Positions 35,756 through 45,097 of a stretch of DNA of 50,224 bases are shown one piece after another; position 1 is the stretch's first letter, and each line of letters begins with the position of its first letter. The stretch is from contig NZ_JAUHTR010000024.1 of the NCBI RefSeq assembly GCF_030418125.1, positions 1-50,224 on the forward strand, in the 5' to 3' direction. The position numbers and the translations under genes are program-made. Below the pieces are notes generated by a model. The model did not search any database. It had not been told where the DNA came from and saw nothing but the letters and a program-made list of their open reading frames with translations. The stretch comes from Fictibacillus fluitans (GTDB taxonomy: Bacteria > Bacillota > Bacilli > Bacillales > Fictibacillaceae).

Positions 35756-35795
35756 AAAAAGCGGCTCAGCGGATGGTATCCTGAGCCGTTTTTTT
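35756..35795. terminator. Bidirectional terminator of ytpI and ytoI
   Basis: CGGCTCAG/CTGAGCCG stem (35762-35769 with 35781-35788), with A-runs and T-runs on opposite sides between convergent genes. Confidence 0.9.
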
Positions 35796-35796
35796 G

Positions 35797-37113
35797 TTAG
35801 GAACGATGCCCGATCAGCTGGGCAAGCAATAGCGCTTTACCCACGACGGCACCCTCATGATACAATTCCACATCCACTTTTCCGAACTTCCGGCTGACTT
35901 CCAGTACACGGGGGACGATTTCGATCGTGCTTTCCATCTGTACCGGTTTAATAAAGTAGAACGTCAGGTTTTCAACCACAATATCCCCTTTTTTAATCTT
36001 TCTTAAGGCGCGGCTGGCTCCTTCAATGACGAGAGTTGTCATGACGCCGTATGAAACGGTTCCGAGGTAGTTGGTCATTTGCGGGGTAACCCCAAACTTG
36101 TACCTTGGGGCTTGTCCGTCTTTGCTTTCCGTAATAGAGGCAGTAATCAAATCGTCAAACGTTTCTCCAACCTGCGGCTGTTTCTGAATCATTTGCATCG
36201 ATTTCAACACGTCCTGCCGCGTCAGAATCCCAAGCAGCTTCTGTGCGTTGTTCACCACTGGCAAAAGCTCAATGCCCTCCCAGATCATAATATGGGCACA
36301 TGAAGCGACAGACGTTTTATTAGTGACTGTTATTGGTGACCGAGTCATGACTTTATCAATCATGGAAGACCGGTCCATCCCGATGATGTCTTTTGATGTG
36401 ACGATGCCCACAACCTTCATCTGGCTGTCAATGACCGGATAACGGCTGTGCTGTGTTTCCTGATTGAGTTCGTACCATTTTTCTACATCATCTGCAGTGG
36501 TTAACAGGTGGGTCTTTTCGGTCGGTATCAGTATATCCGAAGCCAGCACAATCTCCTTTTTGATGAGCTGGTCATAAATGGCCCTGTTAATCATGGTTGC
36601 CACGGTAAAAGAGTCATAGCTCGAAGAAATTACCGGAAGTTTCAGGGAGTCGGCAAGCCGTTTCACTTCATCTGTTGTGTCGAAACCACCGGTTATGAGT
36701 ACAGCTGCACCTGAATTCAGCCCCAATTCATGGGCATTTTCACGGTTACCGACGATCAGGAGACTTCCCGGATCCACGTATCTCATCATGGCATCCAGCT
36801 TCATGGCTCCGATGACAAATTTGTTCAGTGTTTTATGTAATCCTTCTCTGCCGCCGAGCACCTGGCCGTCCACAATGTTAACCACTTCGGCAAAGGTGAG
36901 TTTTTCAATGTTTTCCTTCAGTTTGCGTTCAATACGAATCGTTCCAACACGTTCAATTGTGCTGACAACGCCCTGATTCTCGGCTTCTTTAATGGCTCTG
37001 TAGGCAGTGCCCTCACTTACGGAAAGCGCTTTGGCGATCTGCCTTACAGAAATTTTCGAGCCGATTTCAAGGGATTCGATGTATTCAATAATTTGTTCAT
37101 GTTTGGTAGCCAC
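35797..37113 (-). CDS. ytoI: YtoI: HTH-DRTGG-CBS-hotdog regulator-like protein
   Basis: A 438-residue multidomain protein. An N-terminal helix-turn-helix (ISVRQIAKALSVSEGTAYRAIKEAENQG) comes first. A DRTGG domain near 75-180, a CBS pair near 195-310 (VIDSQMKVVGIVTSKDIIG, VVNNAQKLLGILTRQDVL) and a C-terminal hot-dog domain near 330-435 follow. CBS and DRTGG domains usually sense nucleotides, but the ligand and target are unknown. I prefer the GTG at 37113 (MATKHEQI) with GGTGG upstream, as in B. subtilis; a GTG at 37122 is possible. Confidence 0.87.
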   Translation of the reverse strand: MATKHEQIIEYIESLEIGSKISVRQIAKALSVSEGTAYRAIKEAENQGVVSTIERVGTIRIERKLKENIEKLTFAEVVNIVDGQVLGGREGLHKTLNKFVIGAMKLDAMMRYVDPGSLLIVGNRENAHELGLNSGAAVLITGGFDTTDEVKRLADSLKLPVISSSYDSFTVATMINRAIYDQLIKKEIVLASDILIPTEKTHLLTTADDVEKWYELNQETQHSRYPVIDSQMKVVGIVTSKDIIGMDRSSMIDKVMTRSPITVTNKTSVASCAHIMIWEGIELLPVVNNAQKLLGILTRQDVLKSMQMIQKQPQVGETFDDLITASITESKDGQAPRYKFGVTPQMTNYLGTVSYGVMTTLVIEGASRALRKIKKGDIVVENLTFYFIKPVQMESTIEIVPRVLEVSRKFGKVDVELYHEGAVVGKALLLAQLIGHRS

Positions 37114-37198
37114 GTTATCCACCGTTCCTTTTGGCTTCTGTTTTATCTGTTCTACTATAGTTGATTAATACAGATTATACAGACATTGAAACAGAAAC

Positions 37199-37456
37199 TC
37201 AATGATTCTTCAGGAAGGAATGCCCGGAACGCTCGGAATAATCGCCTTTTTGATGCCGATTCAGCTCAGGGACATTATCGAGCGCCATCCACAATTTCTT
37301 CGTCTGTGCTATGAATGCCACAAGTGCAAAGCCAAGCCAAACGATCGAGAAAATAAATGCCGGACTTCCCTTCTGAGAAAAATTCAGATGCGGAATGCCA
37401 TAAACGAGCAAAGCCAACAAAGAAAGCGCTTTAAACATGGTGTGATTGGCCATCAT
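37199..37456 (-). CDS. Small membrane protein, 85 residues
   Basis: I do not recognise a family. Two hydrophobic segments (about residues 7-25 and 35-55) are followed by a polar tail ending in basic residues (HQKGDYSERSGHSFLKNH). The start is the ATG at 37456, with AAGGGGG 7 bases upstream. It lies between ytkL and ytoI on the same strand, with 85 bases to ytoI. Confidence 0.7.
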   Translation of the reverse strand: MMANHTMFKALSLLALLVYGIPHLNFSQKGSPAFIFSIVWLGFALVAFIAQTKKLWMALDNVPELNRHQKGDYSERSGHSFLKNH

Positions 37457-37516
37457 AAAAAAACCCCCTTGTCTAATGCTATGCATGTTGACAAGGAGGC
37501 AGAAGCAGAGCGTATT

Positions 37517-38194
37517 CTATCGTTCAATAAATTCTCCAGGTTTGAGAACCTTGCCGTCTCCTTTAAGAGAGGCGACAAATTTGTCTGGGTCCTGTTCAAT
37601 TACAGGATACGTGTTGTAGTGAATAGGAACTGTCAATCTTGGATTCAGCCACTCGGAAGCTGTGGCTGCATCTTCAGGGCCCATCGTGAAATTATCCCCG
37701 ATCGGCAAAAAGGCCACATCAATATCATTGCGTTCACCGATCATTTTCATATCCGAGAACAAGGCAGTATCACCGGCGTGATAAATCGTTTTTCCTTCTG
37801 CTTTAAAGAGAACTCCTGCCGGCATGCCTGTATAGACTACCGTTCCGTCTTCTTCGGTAAAACTGGATCCGTGGAAAGCCTGCGTCCACTTTACATGTCC
37901 CCATTCAAATTGATAGCCACCGCCAATATGCATGGGATGAACGGTCAAGCCCTTGGTGCCAAAGTATTCCGCAAGTTCAAACGGAGCCACAATTAAACTG
38001 TTATTCCGCTTGGCAATTTCTTCTGCATCACCGGCATGGTCATTATGTCCGTGGGTCAGCAGAATAACATCAGGCTTTACATCGCCAATTTCCACATCAC
38101 AATAGGTGTTGCCTGAAATAAAGGGGTCAACCCAGATGGAATGTTTTTCGGTTGTAATCTCTAATGCGGATTGTCCATGGAACGTTAATTTCAT
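37517..38194 (-). CDS. ytkL: Metal-dependent hydrolase, UPF0173 (YtkL)
   Basis: A 225-residue metallo-beta-lactamase-fold protein. The metal site [15 protein letters not shown] is near residues 46-60, [11 protein letters not shown] near 140, and PIHYNTYP near 188. The substrate is unknown for the family. The ATG at 38194 ([13 protein letters not shown]) gives the family N-terminus. AAAGGAG lies about 11 bases upstream. Confidence 0.9.
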   Translation of the reverse strand: MKLTFHGQSALEITTEKHSIWVDPFISGNTYCDVEIGDVKPDVILLTHGHNDHAGDAEEIAKRNNSLIVAPFELAEYFGTKGLTVHPMHIGGGYQFEWGHVKWTQAFHGSSFTEEDGTVVYTGMPAGVLFKAEGKTIYHAGDTALFSDMKMIGERNDIDVAFLPIGDNFTMGPEDAATASEWLNPRLTVPIHYNTYPVIEQDPDKFVASLKGDGKVLKPGEFIER

Positions 38195-38390
38195 CTCTTC
38201 AACATCTCCTTTAATGGTGATCAATCATTCATTTCGTAATTACAGCCTTCATTTCCTTCTCATTACCTGTTTTTACATATCTTAAACAGACTTTTACACA
38301 GGAGGTTCGTTTACAACCCCCAAATGAAGTGATACATTGAAAGCGTACTTCAATTAGTAATGAATAGCCATACATAGGAAAGGAAGATAC

Positions 38391-39491
38391 ATGATGCAAA
38401 AAATCGAAGCACTCTCAACATGGCTGAAAGAACAAAAAATACAAGGCGCATTTGTAACTTCAACCGCCAACGTTTATTACTTAACGGGATTTCGCTGTTT
38501 CCCTCATGAGCGTCTGCTCGGTGTATTTGTATTCCCGGATAAAGACCCGGTTCTTATTTGTCCCGGAATGGAAGTCCTGCAGGCAAAAAACGCAGGCTGG
38601 GAGCATGAAATCCTGGGCTTTTCCGATACGGACAACCCATGGGAAATGATTTCTGAGGCCTTATCCGGCCGCGGCATTTCTTCTGTGGAATCAATCGCGG
38701 TGGAAAAAGAGCATCTCTCCTATCACCGCGGGATGCAGCTGCTGAATTTGTTCCCAAACGCTTCCCTTGTGTCGGTTGAGCATGAGCTGAATGCGATGCG
38801 GCTGATCAAAAGCCAAGATGAAATTTCCATTTTACGTGAAGCAGCCCGGCTTGCCGATTACGGTGTAGAAACAGGAATCGCAGCTATAGGCACAGGAGTA
38901 ACAGAGCTTGAGCTCGTCGCGACAGTGGAATATGCGCTCAAGAAAAAAGGCGCCGCCGAAATGTCCTTTTCAACCACCATCCTGGCAGGAGAAAAGTCAG
39001 CGATGCCACACGGCAATCCCGGATTAAAAGAGATTCAGCCGGGGGATTTTGTCCTTTTTGATCTTGGCGTGGTGGTTGACGGGTACTGTTCTGATATTAC
39101 CCGGACCGTAGCTTATCAGTCCGTTTCCGAAAAGCAAAAAGAAATTTATGAAGTGGTTAAAAAAGCCCAGCAGGCTTCTCTGGACCTGAGCAAGCCCGGT
39201 ACCCGTGTGGGTGACCTTGACCTTGCTGCCAGAAGGGTCATAGAAGAAGCGGGATACGGAGACTACTTCCCTCACCGCATCGGTCACGGACTTGGACTTG
39301 ATGTTCACGAGCATCCTTCCATGAACGAAAAAAATAATGAAAAGCTGACAGAAGGAATGGTTTATACTATCGAACCGGGAATTTACCTTCCGGAAGTGGG
39401 GGGTGTGAGGATCGAAGATGATGTTTACATTACAGCAAACGGACATGAATGCCTTACACAATTCACTAAAGAACTTGTCATTGTAAAATAA
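38391..39491 (+). CDS. M24 family Xaa-Pro peptidase
   Basis: A 366-residue metallopeptidase of the creatinase/prolidase type. The N-terminal domain covers about residues 1-125. The C-terminal pita-bread fold has metal ligands in DLGVVVDGYCSDITRT near 224-239, HRIGHGLGLDVHEHP near 300 and EPGIYLPEVGGVRIEDDV near 330-350. It probably releases residues from X-Pro dipeptides or aminoacyl-proline ends. AAAGGAAG precedes the ATG. It is divergent from ytkL and converges on ald. The B. subtilis position between ytkL and ytkK lacks it, so it is an insertion relative to that order. Confidence 0.9.
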   Translation: MMQKIEALSTWLKEQKIQGAFVTSTANVYYLTGFRCFPHERLLGVFVFPDKDPVLICPGMEVLQAKNAGWEHEILGFSDTDNPWEMISEALSGRGISSVESIAVEKEHLSYHRGMQLLNLFPNASLVSVEHELNAMRLIKSQDEISILREAARLADYGVETGIAAIGTGVTELELVATVEYALKKKGAAEMSFSTTILAGEKSAMPHGNPGLKEIQPGDFVLFDLGVVVDGYCSDITRTVAYQSVSEKQKEIYEVVKKAQQASLDLSKPGTRVGDLDLAARRVIEEAGYGDYFPHRIGHGLGLDVHEHPSMNEKNNEKLTEGMVYTIEPGIYLPEVGGVRIEDDVYITANGHECLTQFTKELVIVK

Positions 39492-39497
39492 TCAAAA

Positions 39498-39529
39498 AAA
39501 CAGTGGATCCAGATTTGGATCCGCTGTTT
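39498..39529. terminator. Bidirectional terminator between the M24 peptidase and ald
   Basis: A 13-bp stem AACAGTGGATCCA/TGGATCCGCTGTT with one G-T pair, between convergent genes. Confidence 0.85.
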
Positions 39530-39545
39530 CCTTTTGTATTAATCT

Positions 39546-40661
39546 TTAATCAATAAACTCATGAACGGACTTGTACTCAAGACCGTGTGCTTCAGCCACC
39601 GCCTCGTATGTCACATAGCCATCAAGCGTATTGATTCCTTTAAGAAGTGCCTCATTTTTGCGGCATGCTTCTTTATAGCCTTTATTTGCGATTTGGACCG
39701 CATAGGGAACAGTTACATTCGTCAGTGCGATCGTTGATGTCCGAGGAACGGCTCCCGGCATGTTGGCGACCGCATAATGGACCACTCCGTGTTTTTCGTA
39801 CGTCGGATTATCATGGGTGGTGATTTTATCAACGGTCTCAAAGATTCCGCCCTGGTCAATGGCTACATCCACAACGACAGACCCCGGCTTCATCGATTTA
39901 ATCATTTCCTCTGTTACCAGCTTTGGTGCACGCGCACCAGGGATCAGCACAGCGCCAATCACAAGATCTGACTCGCTTACTGACTGTGCAATGTTCAAAG
40001 GATTGGAAATGAGAGTGTTAATCTCTGCTCCGAAGATGTCATCCAGCTGTCTTAACCGCTCCGGGCTCAAGTCAATGATCGTAACATCAGCTCCAAGCCC
40101 CATGGCTATTTTCGCTGCGTTCGTTCCGACAACTCCGCCGCCGATGACCGTTACCTTCCCTCGTTTTACCCCGGGAACTCCTCCAAGCAGGATACCTTTC
40201 CCGCCTTTTGGCTTTTCTAGAAATTGTGCGCCGATTTGCGCCGCCATCCTCCCTGCGACCTCACTCATTGGAGTCAGGAGCGGAAGTGAACGGTTTGGCA
40301 GCTGCACCGTCTCATAAGCGATGCCCACTACTTTTTTATCAATGAGGGCTTTAGTCAGCTCCGGCTCTGGGGCAAGGTGCAGATAGGTGAATAAAATCAA
40401 TCCCTCCCTGAAATAGATATACTCTTCGGGCAGCGGTTCTTTTACCTTCATCACCATGTCCATGGACCAGGCCTGATCAGCAGTCTGAACAATCGTTCCC
40501 CCTGCCTTTTCATATTCTGAATCATGAAAGCCCGATCCTTCACCTGCCCCGGTCTGAACATACACTTCATGGCCGGATGCCACCAGGTTCAGCACACCCG
40601 CCGGCGTCATTGCCACACGGTTTTCATTATTCTTCACTTCTGTAGGAACACCGATTTTCAT
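39546..40661 (-). CDS. ald: Alanine dehydrogenase
   Basis: A 371-residue NAD-dependent alanine dehydrogenase that interconverts alanine and pyruvate with ammonia. [22 protein letters not shown] at the N-terminus, the catalytic-lysine region [13 protein letters not shown] near residues 70-82, HLAPEPELT near 96, and the nucleotide loop [12 protein letters not shown] near 172 are all present. AGGAGG precedes the ATG. In B. subtilis ald lies elsewhere and serves sporulation and growth on alanine. Here it sits next to ytkK and probably has its own promoter in 40662-40755. Confidence 0.95.
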   Translation of the reverse strand: MKIGVPTEVKNNENRVAMTPAGVLNLVASGHEVYVQTGAGEGSGFHDSEYEKAGGTIVQTADQAWSMDMVMKVKEPLPEEYIYFREGLILFTYLHLAPEPELTKALIDKKVVGIAYETVQLPNRSLPLLTPMSEVAGRMAAQIGAQFLEKPKGGKGILLGGVPGVKRGKVTVIGGGVVGTNAAKIAMGLGADVTIIDLSPERLRQLDDIFGAEINTLISNPLNIAQSVSESDLVIGAVLIPGARAPKLVTEEMIKSMKPGSVVVDVAIDQGGIFETVDKITTHDNPTYEKHGVVHYAVANMPGAVPRTSTIALTNVTVPYAVQIANKGYKEACRKNEALLKGINTLDGYVTYEAVAEAHGLEYKSVHEFID

Positions 40662-40755
40662 TTTTCATCCTCCTCATTGTGACCAATGATTATTTATGTA
40701 AAAACGTATCCATGTTTAGTCTTAGCATTTGAGCAAGAAAATACTAAAAAACTTC

Positions 40756-41517
40756 CTATTTCCGGTGACGGTTGATGACATCCAGGCCTCCTGTCGCTGA
40801 AATGATGCTGCCTGTAATCATATCCGAATTTTCTTCACACAAGAATGAAATCAGCCGGGCGATGTCTTCCCCTGTTCCCGAACGGCCGATGGGCGTATCT
40901 CGGTCTCCCAGCATCCTTGCTTCTTCAATACCGGCTTCCTTCATCTCTCCGATAATGTTGCCCGGGCAAACCATGTTCGCTGTAATGCCGTGTTCTGCTT
41001 CTTCAAGCGCTATTGTTTTGGTAAGTGATACAAGCCCCACCTTCGCTGCGCTGAACGCTGAACGATAGACCCAGCCCGGTGTGTACTCCGCGTCCTGAAA
41101 CCCATATGTGATAATGCGCCCAAAACCGTTTTTTCTCATAATCGGTATAGTGCATTTCAAAAAATGAAACACAGAGCTTAAATTCCCTTCGATCATTTCA
41201 TACCACTCATGGTCTTCATAATCAGCCAGCTTTTTTCGTTCAAATATATAGGGGCCGGCGTTATTAATTAAGTAATCGATGCGTCCAAATTGTTTAAGAG
41301 CCTCTTCACAAATACGGGAGATATCCTCTTTTTTTGTTACATCGCCTTTTATGTATTGGATGCGGTCTTCATACTTCTCCCATTCCTGCTTGAGCTTGCT
41401 TACGGCCTGTTCATCGCTCCGATAGTTTACAGTGATGGAACAGCCCTTCTTGATTAACTGCTCTGATACTTTCTTGCCCAATCCTTTTGATCCTGCTGTG
41501 ACAATGGCATGCCTCAC
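40756..41517 (-). CDS. ytkK: SDR family oxidoreductase (YtkK-like)
   Basis: A 253-residue short-chain dehydrogenase. The cofactor loop TAGSKGLGKK is at residues 7-16, NNAGP near 89, and the catalytic tyrosine/lysine in YRSAFSAAK near 151-159. The usual YxxxK motif is altered: the tyrosine of the YRSAFSAAK region is offset (FSAAK rather than YxxxK), so activity is uncertain. The start is GTG at 41517 behind GGAGGTGATACA. The position between ytkL and ytzD supports the YtkK assignment. Substrate unknown. Confidence 0.85.
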   Translation of the reverse strand: MRHAIVTAGSKGLGKKVSEQLIKKGCSITVNYRSDEQAVSKLKQEWEKYEDRIQYIKGDVTKKEDISRICEEALKQFGRIDYLINNAGPYIFERKKLADYEDHEWYEMIEGNLSSVFHFLKCTIPIMRKNGFGRIITYGFQDAEYTPGWVYRSAFSAAKVGLVSLTKTIALEEAEHGITANMVCPGNIIGEMKEAGIEEARMLGDRDTPIGRSGTGEDIARLISFLCEENSDMITGSIISATGGLDVINRHRK

Positions 41518-41628
41518 TGTATCACCTCCAAAAACTCTGATCCTTTATTATCATTGTAACCATTTCTCCATAACTAAGTCTATTCCGGACACCGTTCAAA
41601 TGTGTTGCACTACTCATTACAGCAAGAC

Positions 41629-41661
41629 AAAAAAAGCACACTGGCTCGCCAGGTGCTTTTT
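41629..41661 (-). terminator. ytzD/argGH terminator
   Basis: AAAAGCAC-A-CTGGC/GCCAG-GTGCTTTT stem with a T-run on both strands, 7 bases beyond the ytzD stop. Confidence 0.9.
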
Positions 41662-41667
41662 CGTATA

Positions 41668-41832
41668 TTAAGATTCAAGACTTTCTTCATCTTCCCACTC
41701 TTTTTTCGAATGGCCCTGATCTACATAATCAACGATTCCGCTTTGATACGATTCATTGATCTGCTGTTGAATAGTAATCTCATCTTCCTGGTCAAAGGAA
41801 GCGAAGGAACCAGGTTTTTCTTGTTTGGGCAT
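41668..41832 (-). CDS. ytzD: Small acidic hypothetical protein (YtzD-like), 54 residues
   Basis: A short acidic protein (MPKQEKPGSFASFDQEDE at the start, KKEWEDEESLES at the end) read from the ATG at 41832, with AGGAGG 6-7 bases upstream. Length and location immediately downstream of argH and upstream of ytkK match the small ytzD gene of B. subtilis, of unknown function. It lies 26 bases after argH and is closed by a terminator, so it is probably part of argG-argH-ytzD. Confidence 0.8.
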   Translation of the reverse strand: MPKQEKPGSFASFDQEDEITIQQQINESYQSGIVDYVDQGHSKKEWEDEESLES

Positions 41833-41858
41833 GCGATCTCCTCCTTCTCGGGTTTACC

Positions 41859-43280
41859 TTAGTGTTCACCACGGGAGGCAGAATTAGCGTGCCACAATTT
41901 GGCTGGTAAAATTTTAGTCTTCGCCACTTCCAATTGAGCTCTGACGGCTTCAAAACCGGTTCCTCCGGCAGAATTTCGTCGGGCAACAACAGTTTTAGGC
42001 TGAAGGACGTCATAAACATCTTCTTCAAAGCATGAAGAGGCGGATGTGTATTCTTCAAACGGCAAATCCAGTAAATACACCGACTTCTGAATACAGGTCA
42101 GCACCAGTTTGCCTACAATTTCATGGGCTTCACGGAATGGAATATTTTTATTCACAAGATAATCGGCCAGTTCAGTGGCATTTGAGAAATCCGAAGAGAC
42201 GGCTTTTTGCATATTCTCTGATTTAACCGTAAGACTTTCAAGCATGCCGGTAAAAATGGCCAATGAACCTTTTAACGTATGCACCGCGTCAAACAGCGGT
42301 TCTTTGTCTTCCTGCATATCCTTGTTGTACGCAAGAGGCAATCCTTTTAGCACCGTCAGCAAGGAAACCAGGCTGCCATAGACACGTCCGGTTTTTCCGC
42401 GAATCAGCTCTGCCATATCCGGGTTTTTCTTTTGAGGCATCATGCTGCTGCCTGTCGCAAACGAATCACTGATTTCAACAAATTGAAACTCCTGTGAAGA
42501 CCACAGAATCAGCTCCTCGCAAAAACGGGACAAATGCATCATAACAAGCGATGCGTTGCTGCAGAATTCAACCAGGAAATCCCGGTCACTGACCGCATCC
42601 AGGCTATTGTGATAGATATCATCAAATCCAAGAAGCTGGGCGCTATATTCACGGTCAATAGGAAACGTTGTCCCTGCAAGCGCACCGGCCCCAAGCGGGG
42701 ACACGTCAATACGCTTCATGCTGTCGGAAAGGCGTTCTTTATCTCTCTGGAACATCCAGAAATAAGCCATTAAATGATGAGCAAATGAAACCGGCTGTGC
42801 CCGCTGCAGGTGGGTATAGCCAGGCAGGATGGTTTCCACATGCTCCTCCGCAAGAGAAAGCAGTACCGTTTGCAGCTGATTCACCTGTTCGATAAACGCA
42901 GAAACCTGCTTTTTCATGTACAGGTGAATATCTGTTGCAACCTGGTCATTTCGGCTTCTGCCCGTATGAAGCTTTCCGCCCACCGGCCCGACTTCATCAG
43001 TAAGCAGCTTTTCCAGGTTCAAGTGAATATCCTCATAGTCCACCTTGAACTCCAGCTCATTGTTTTGTGCTTTTTTCAAAAGTGTTTGCAGACCGCCACG
43101 AATCGTTTCTGCTTCTTCTTCTTTTATAATCCCGCATTTGGCAAGCATCGTCACGTGGGCGATGCTGCCTGCAAGATCTTCTTCTACTAATTCTTTATCA
43201 AAAGAGATGGAAGCACCGAATTCATCGACCCACTGTTCAGCGGATGCGGTAAATCTTCCTCCCCATAATTTTGTGGTCAT
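41859..43280 (-). CDS. argH: Argininosuccinate lyase
   Basis: A 473-residue fumarase/aspartase superfamily enzyme that splits argininosuccinate to arginine and fumarate. KLWGGRF starts the protein, [13 protein letters not shown] is near residues 105-117, [14 protein letters not shown] near 155, and the signature [20 protein letters not shown] near 278. The start is ATG at 43280, overlapping the argG stop by four bases (ATGA); the longer frame to 43337 lies inside argG. It is slightly longer at the C-terminus than B. subtilis ArgH (461). Confidence 0.96.
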   Translation of the reverse strand: MTTKLWGGRFTASAEQWVDEFGASISFDKELVEEDLAGSIAHVTMLAKCGIIKEEEAETIRGGLQTLLKKAQNNELEFKVDYEDIHLNLEKLLTDEVGPVGGKLHTGRSRNDQVATDIHLYMKKQVSAFIEQVNQLQTVLLSLAEEHVETILPGYTHLQRAQPVSFAHHLMAYFWMFQRDKERLSDSMKRIDVSPLGAGALAGTTFPIDREYSAQLLGFDDIYHNSLDAVSDRDFLVEFCSNASLVMMHLSRFCEELILWSSQEFQFVEISDSFATGSSMMPQKKNPDMAELIRGKTGRVYGSLVSLLTVLKGLPLAYNKDMQEDKEPLFDAVHTLKGSLAIFTGMLESLTVKSENMQKAVSSDFSNATELADYLVNKNIPFREAHEIVGKLVLTCIQKSVYLLDLPFEEYTSASSCFEEDVYDVLQPKTVVARRNSAGGTGFEAVRAQLEVAKTKILPAKLWHANSASRGEH

Positions 43281-44485
43281 GCTTTCACCCCGTTTTGCTG
43301 CTTCACCTGGCTGCTCACTTTGGTTGGAAGGCCCCAAAGAGAAATAAATCCTACTGCATCCTGGTGATTAAATGTATCTTCTGTTGAATAGGTGGCAAGC
43401 TTTTCATCATAAAGGGAAAATGGTGACTTACGTCCTTCCACAATGGCATGCCCTTTAAACAGCTTGACACGTACCACACCTGTTACGGTTTTTTGTGTTT
43501 GTTCAAGAAAAGCCTGAAGTGCAGGACGAATTGGTGAATACCAAAGTCCTTCATAAATGACTTCCGTCAATTTCTTCTCAACAACCGGCTTAAAATGAGC
43601 TACTTCTTTTACAAGGGTAATGTCTTCGAGCTCACGGTGTGCCTTAAGCAATGTAACGGCTGCAGGACACTCGTAAATTTCACGTGATTTAATGCCCACC
43701 AATCGGTTTTCCACATGATCGATTCGGCCAATACCATGCGCACCGGCTACCTTATTCAAATGAAGGATCAATTGATCAAGGCTGTAAGGAATTCCGTTCA
43801 ATGCAACTGGAACACCTTCTTCAAATGTAAGTTCGATAACATCTGGTGTGTTTGGCGTATCTTCAAGCGCTGCAGTCAAATCGTACGCATCCTCTGGAGG
43901 TGCGATCCAGGGATCCTCGAGAATGCCGCATTCATTCGCTCTACCCCAAAGGTTTTGGTCCACTGAATACGGGCTGTCAAGAGTAGCCGGAATCGGAATA
44001 TTATGCTTTCTTGCGTATTCAATCTCTTCATCACGTGACCATCCCCACTCACGAACCGGAGCAATCACTTCAAGATTTGGATTTAAAGCAGAAATTGAAA
44101 CTTCAAAACGAACCTGATCATTTCCTTTTCCTGTACATCCGTGAGCCACTGCCTGTGCGCCGTATTCCTCAGCTACCTCAACCAGTTTTTTTGCGATCAA
44201 CGGTCGTGATAGTGCAGAAACCACCGGATATTTTCCTTCATACATTGCATGGCTTTGAAGCGCGGGAAGAACAAATTCCTGTGCAAATTCTTTTTTCACA
44301 TCAAGGCTGATTGATTCCACTGCCCCTACAAGCAACGCTTTTTCTTTAACAAAATCGAGATCCTTTCCTTCCCCTACATCGAGTCCAAGAGCAATAACAT
44401 CGTAGCCTTTCTCCTGTAGCCACTTGATTGCTACTGAAGTATCCAATCCGCCTGAGTATGCCAATACCACTTTTTTGTTCGCCAT
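43277..44485 (-). CDS. argG: Argininosuccinate synthase
   Basis: A 402-residue enzyme joining citrulline and aspartate with ATP. The P-loop [18 protein letters not shown] is at residues 5-22. [15 protein letters not shown] near 113-127, [17 protein letters not shown] near 172 and [13 protein letters not shown] near 232 are family motifs. AAAGGAG lies upstream of the ATG. It is the first gene of argG-argH and has a promoter overlapping AT-rich ARG-box-like dyads, about 100 bases upstream. Confidence 0.97.
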   Translation of the reverse strand: MANKKVVLAYSGGLDTSVAIKWLQEKGYDVIALGLDVGEGKDLDFVKEKALLVGAVESISLDVKKEFAQEFVLPALQSHAMYEGKYPVVSALSRPLIAKKLVEVAEEYGAQAVAHGCTGKGNDQVRFEVSISALNPNLEVIAPVREWGWSRDEEIEYARKHNIPIPATLDSPYSVDQNLWGRANECGILEDPWIAPPEDAYDLTAALEDTPNTPDVIELTFEEGVPVALNGIPYSLDQLILHLNKVAGAHGIGRIDHVENRLVGIKSREIYECPAAVTLLKAHRELEDITLVKEVAHFKPVVEKKLTEVIYEGLWYSPIRPALQAFLEQTQKTVTGVVRVKLFKGHAIVEGRKSPFSLYDEKLATYSTEDTFNHQDAVGFISLWGLPTKVSSQVKQQNGVKA

Positions 44486-44591
44486 TCTATAAAAACTCCT
44501 TTGTATTAAAATACTTTAAACTTAATTTTTATGCATTACCGGTTAAATAAAAGAAGCTGCTCTTTGCAACTCCAATTTTTCTTCTGAGACC

Positions 44592-44660
44592 ACTATACCA
44601 ACTCTTGGATCATATTTCAATAATTATTTATAAAAATGTATAAATATTAATTCTGATTTC
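44592..44660 (-). promoter_or_regulatory. argGH promoter with ARG-box-like dyads
   Basis: TTGAAA (44615-44620) and TATAGT (44592-44597) on the minus strand are 17 bases apart. The -35 lies in ATAAATAATTATTGAAAT, and upstream sequence to 44660 is similarly AT-rich and dyadic. Both resemble Bacillus ArgR boxes (consensus CATGAATAAAAATKCAAK). A further AATGCATAAAAATTAAGT lies in the leader near 44520-44537 and matches 14 of 18 positions. Confidence 0.5.
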
Positions 44661-44709
44661 ATTTTACAACTGCTTTATAATATGTATGATGGAAGCAGAG
44701 GTGATGAAA

Positions 44710-45024
44710 GTGAGATCAGATTTTATATTTAATGGGCGCCTTGGCATTGCTCTTCCCCGCCTGGATCAGCGCTGGGAAGACTACTCCGCCGCAAAACAGG
44801 CCGAAATCCTGGCCGAGTGGGAAACCATCCGCGGAACGATCCCGGACCGTATTGCACAGATTGAAGAAACCATTAATCAAAAGCAAGAAGCGCTGGGCGA
44901 GGAAGAAAATTTCGAAGTCTCCTGCCGGTTAAATTGGGAAATCGCTGATCTGGCGTCCATTATTAACGATTTGTGGCTCTGGTACCGGACTCATCAGGAT
45001 ATTAGCACCCGACTTCATTCATAA
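44710..45024 (+). CDS. Hypothetical protein, 104 residues
   Basis: I do not recognise a named family. It is a soluble, acidic, helical protein with a long central coiled helix (residues 42-78: ...DRIAQIEETINQKQEALGEEENFE) and tryptophan-rich ends (RWEDYS, LWLWYRTHQ). I chose the GTG at 44710 with AGGTGAT 5 bases upstream; ATG codons at 44704, 44689 and 44686 are in frame. It is divergent from argG, with a TATAAT at about 44676-44681, and ends at a bidirectional terminator. Confidence 0.72.
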   Translation: MRSDFIFNGRLGIALPRLDQRWEDYSAAKQAEILAEWETIRGTIPDRIAQIEETINQKQEALGEEENFEVSCRLNWEIADLASIINDLWLWYRTHQDISTRLHS

Positions 45025-45025
45025 T

Positions 45026-45067
45026 AAAAAACACCCGGTGCCAATCAGCAGATCATCGGGTGTTTTT
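45026..45067. terminator. Bidirectional terminator between the 104-residue gene and EcsC gene
   Basis: AAAAAACACCCG/CGGGTGTTTTTT stem with a 19-base loop between convergent genes. Confidence 0.88.
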
Positions 45068-45097
45068 TGTATGCCGTATGCATAAAATGTATAAAAA

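Noticed and set aside
37202-37996. Plus-strand open frame of 264 codons
   Set aside because: It is antisense to ytkL and the small membrane gene. Its composition (many basic and aromatic residues, no domain) is that of a shadow frame.
39817-40317. Plus-strand open frame of 166 codons
   Set aside because: It is antisense to ald, proline- and serine-rich, a typical shadow of a GC-balanced gene.
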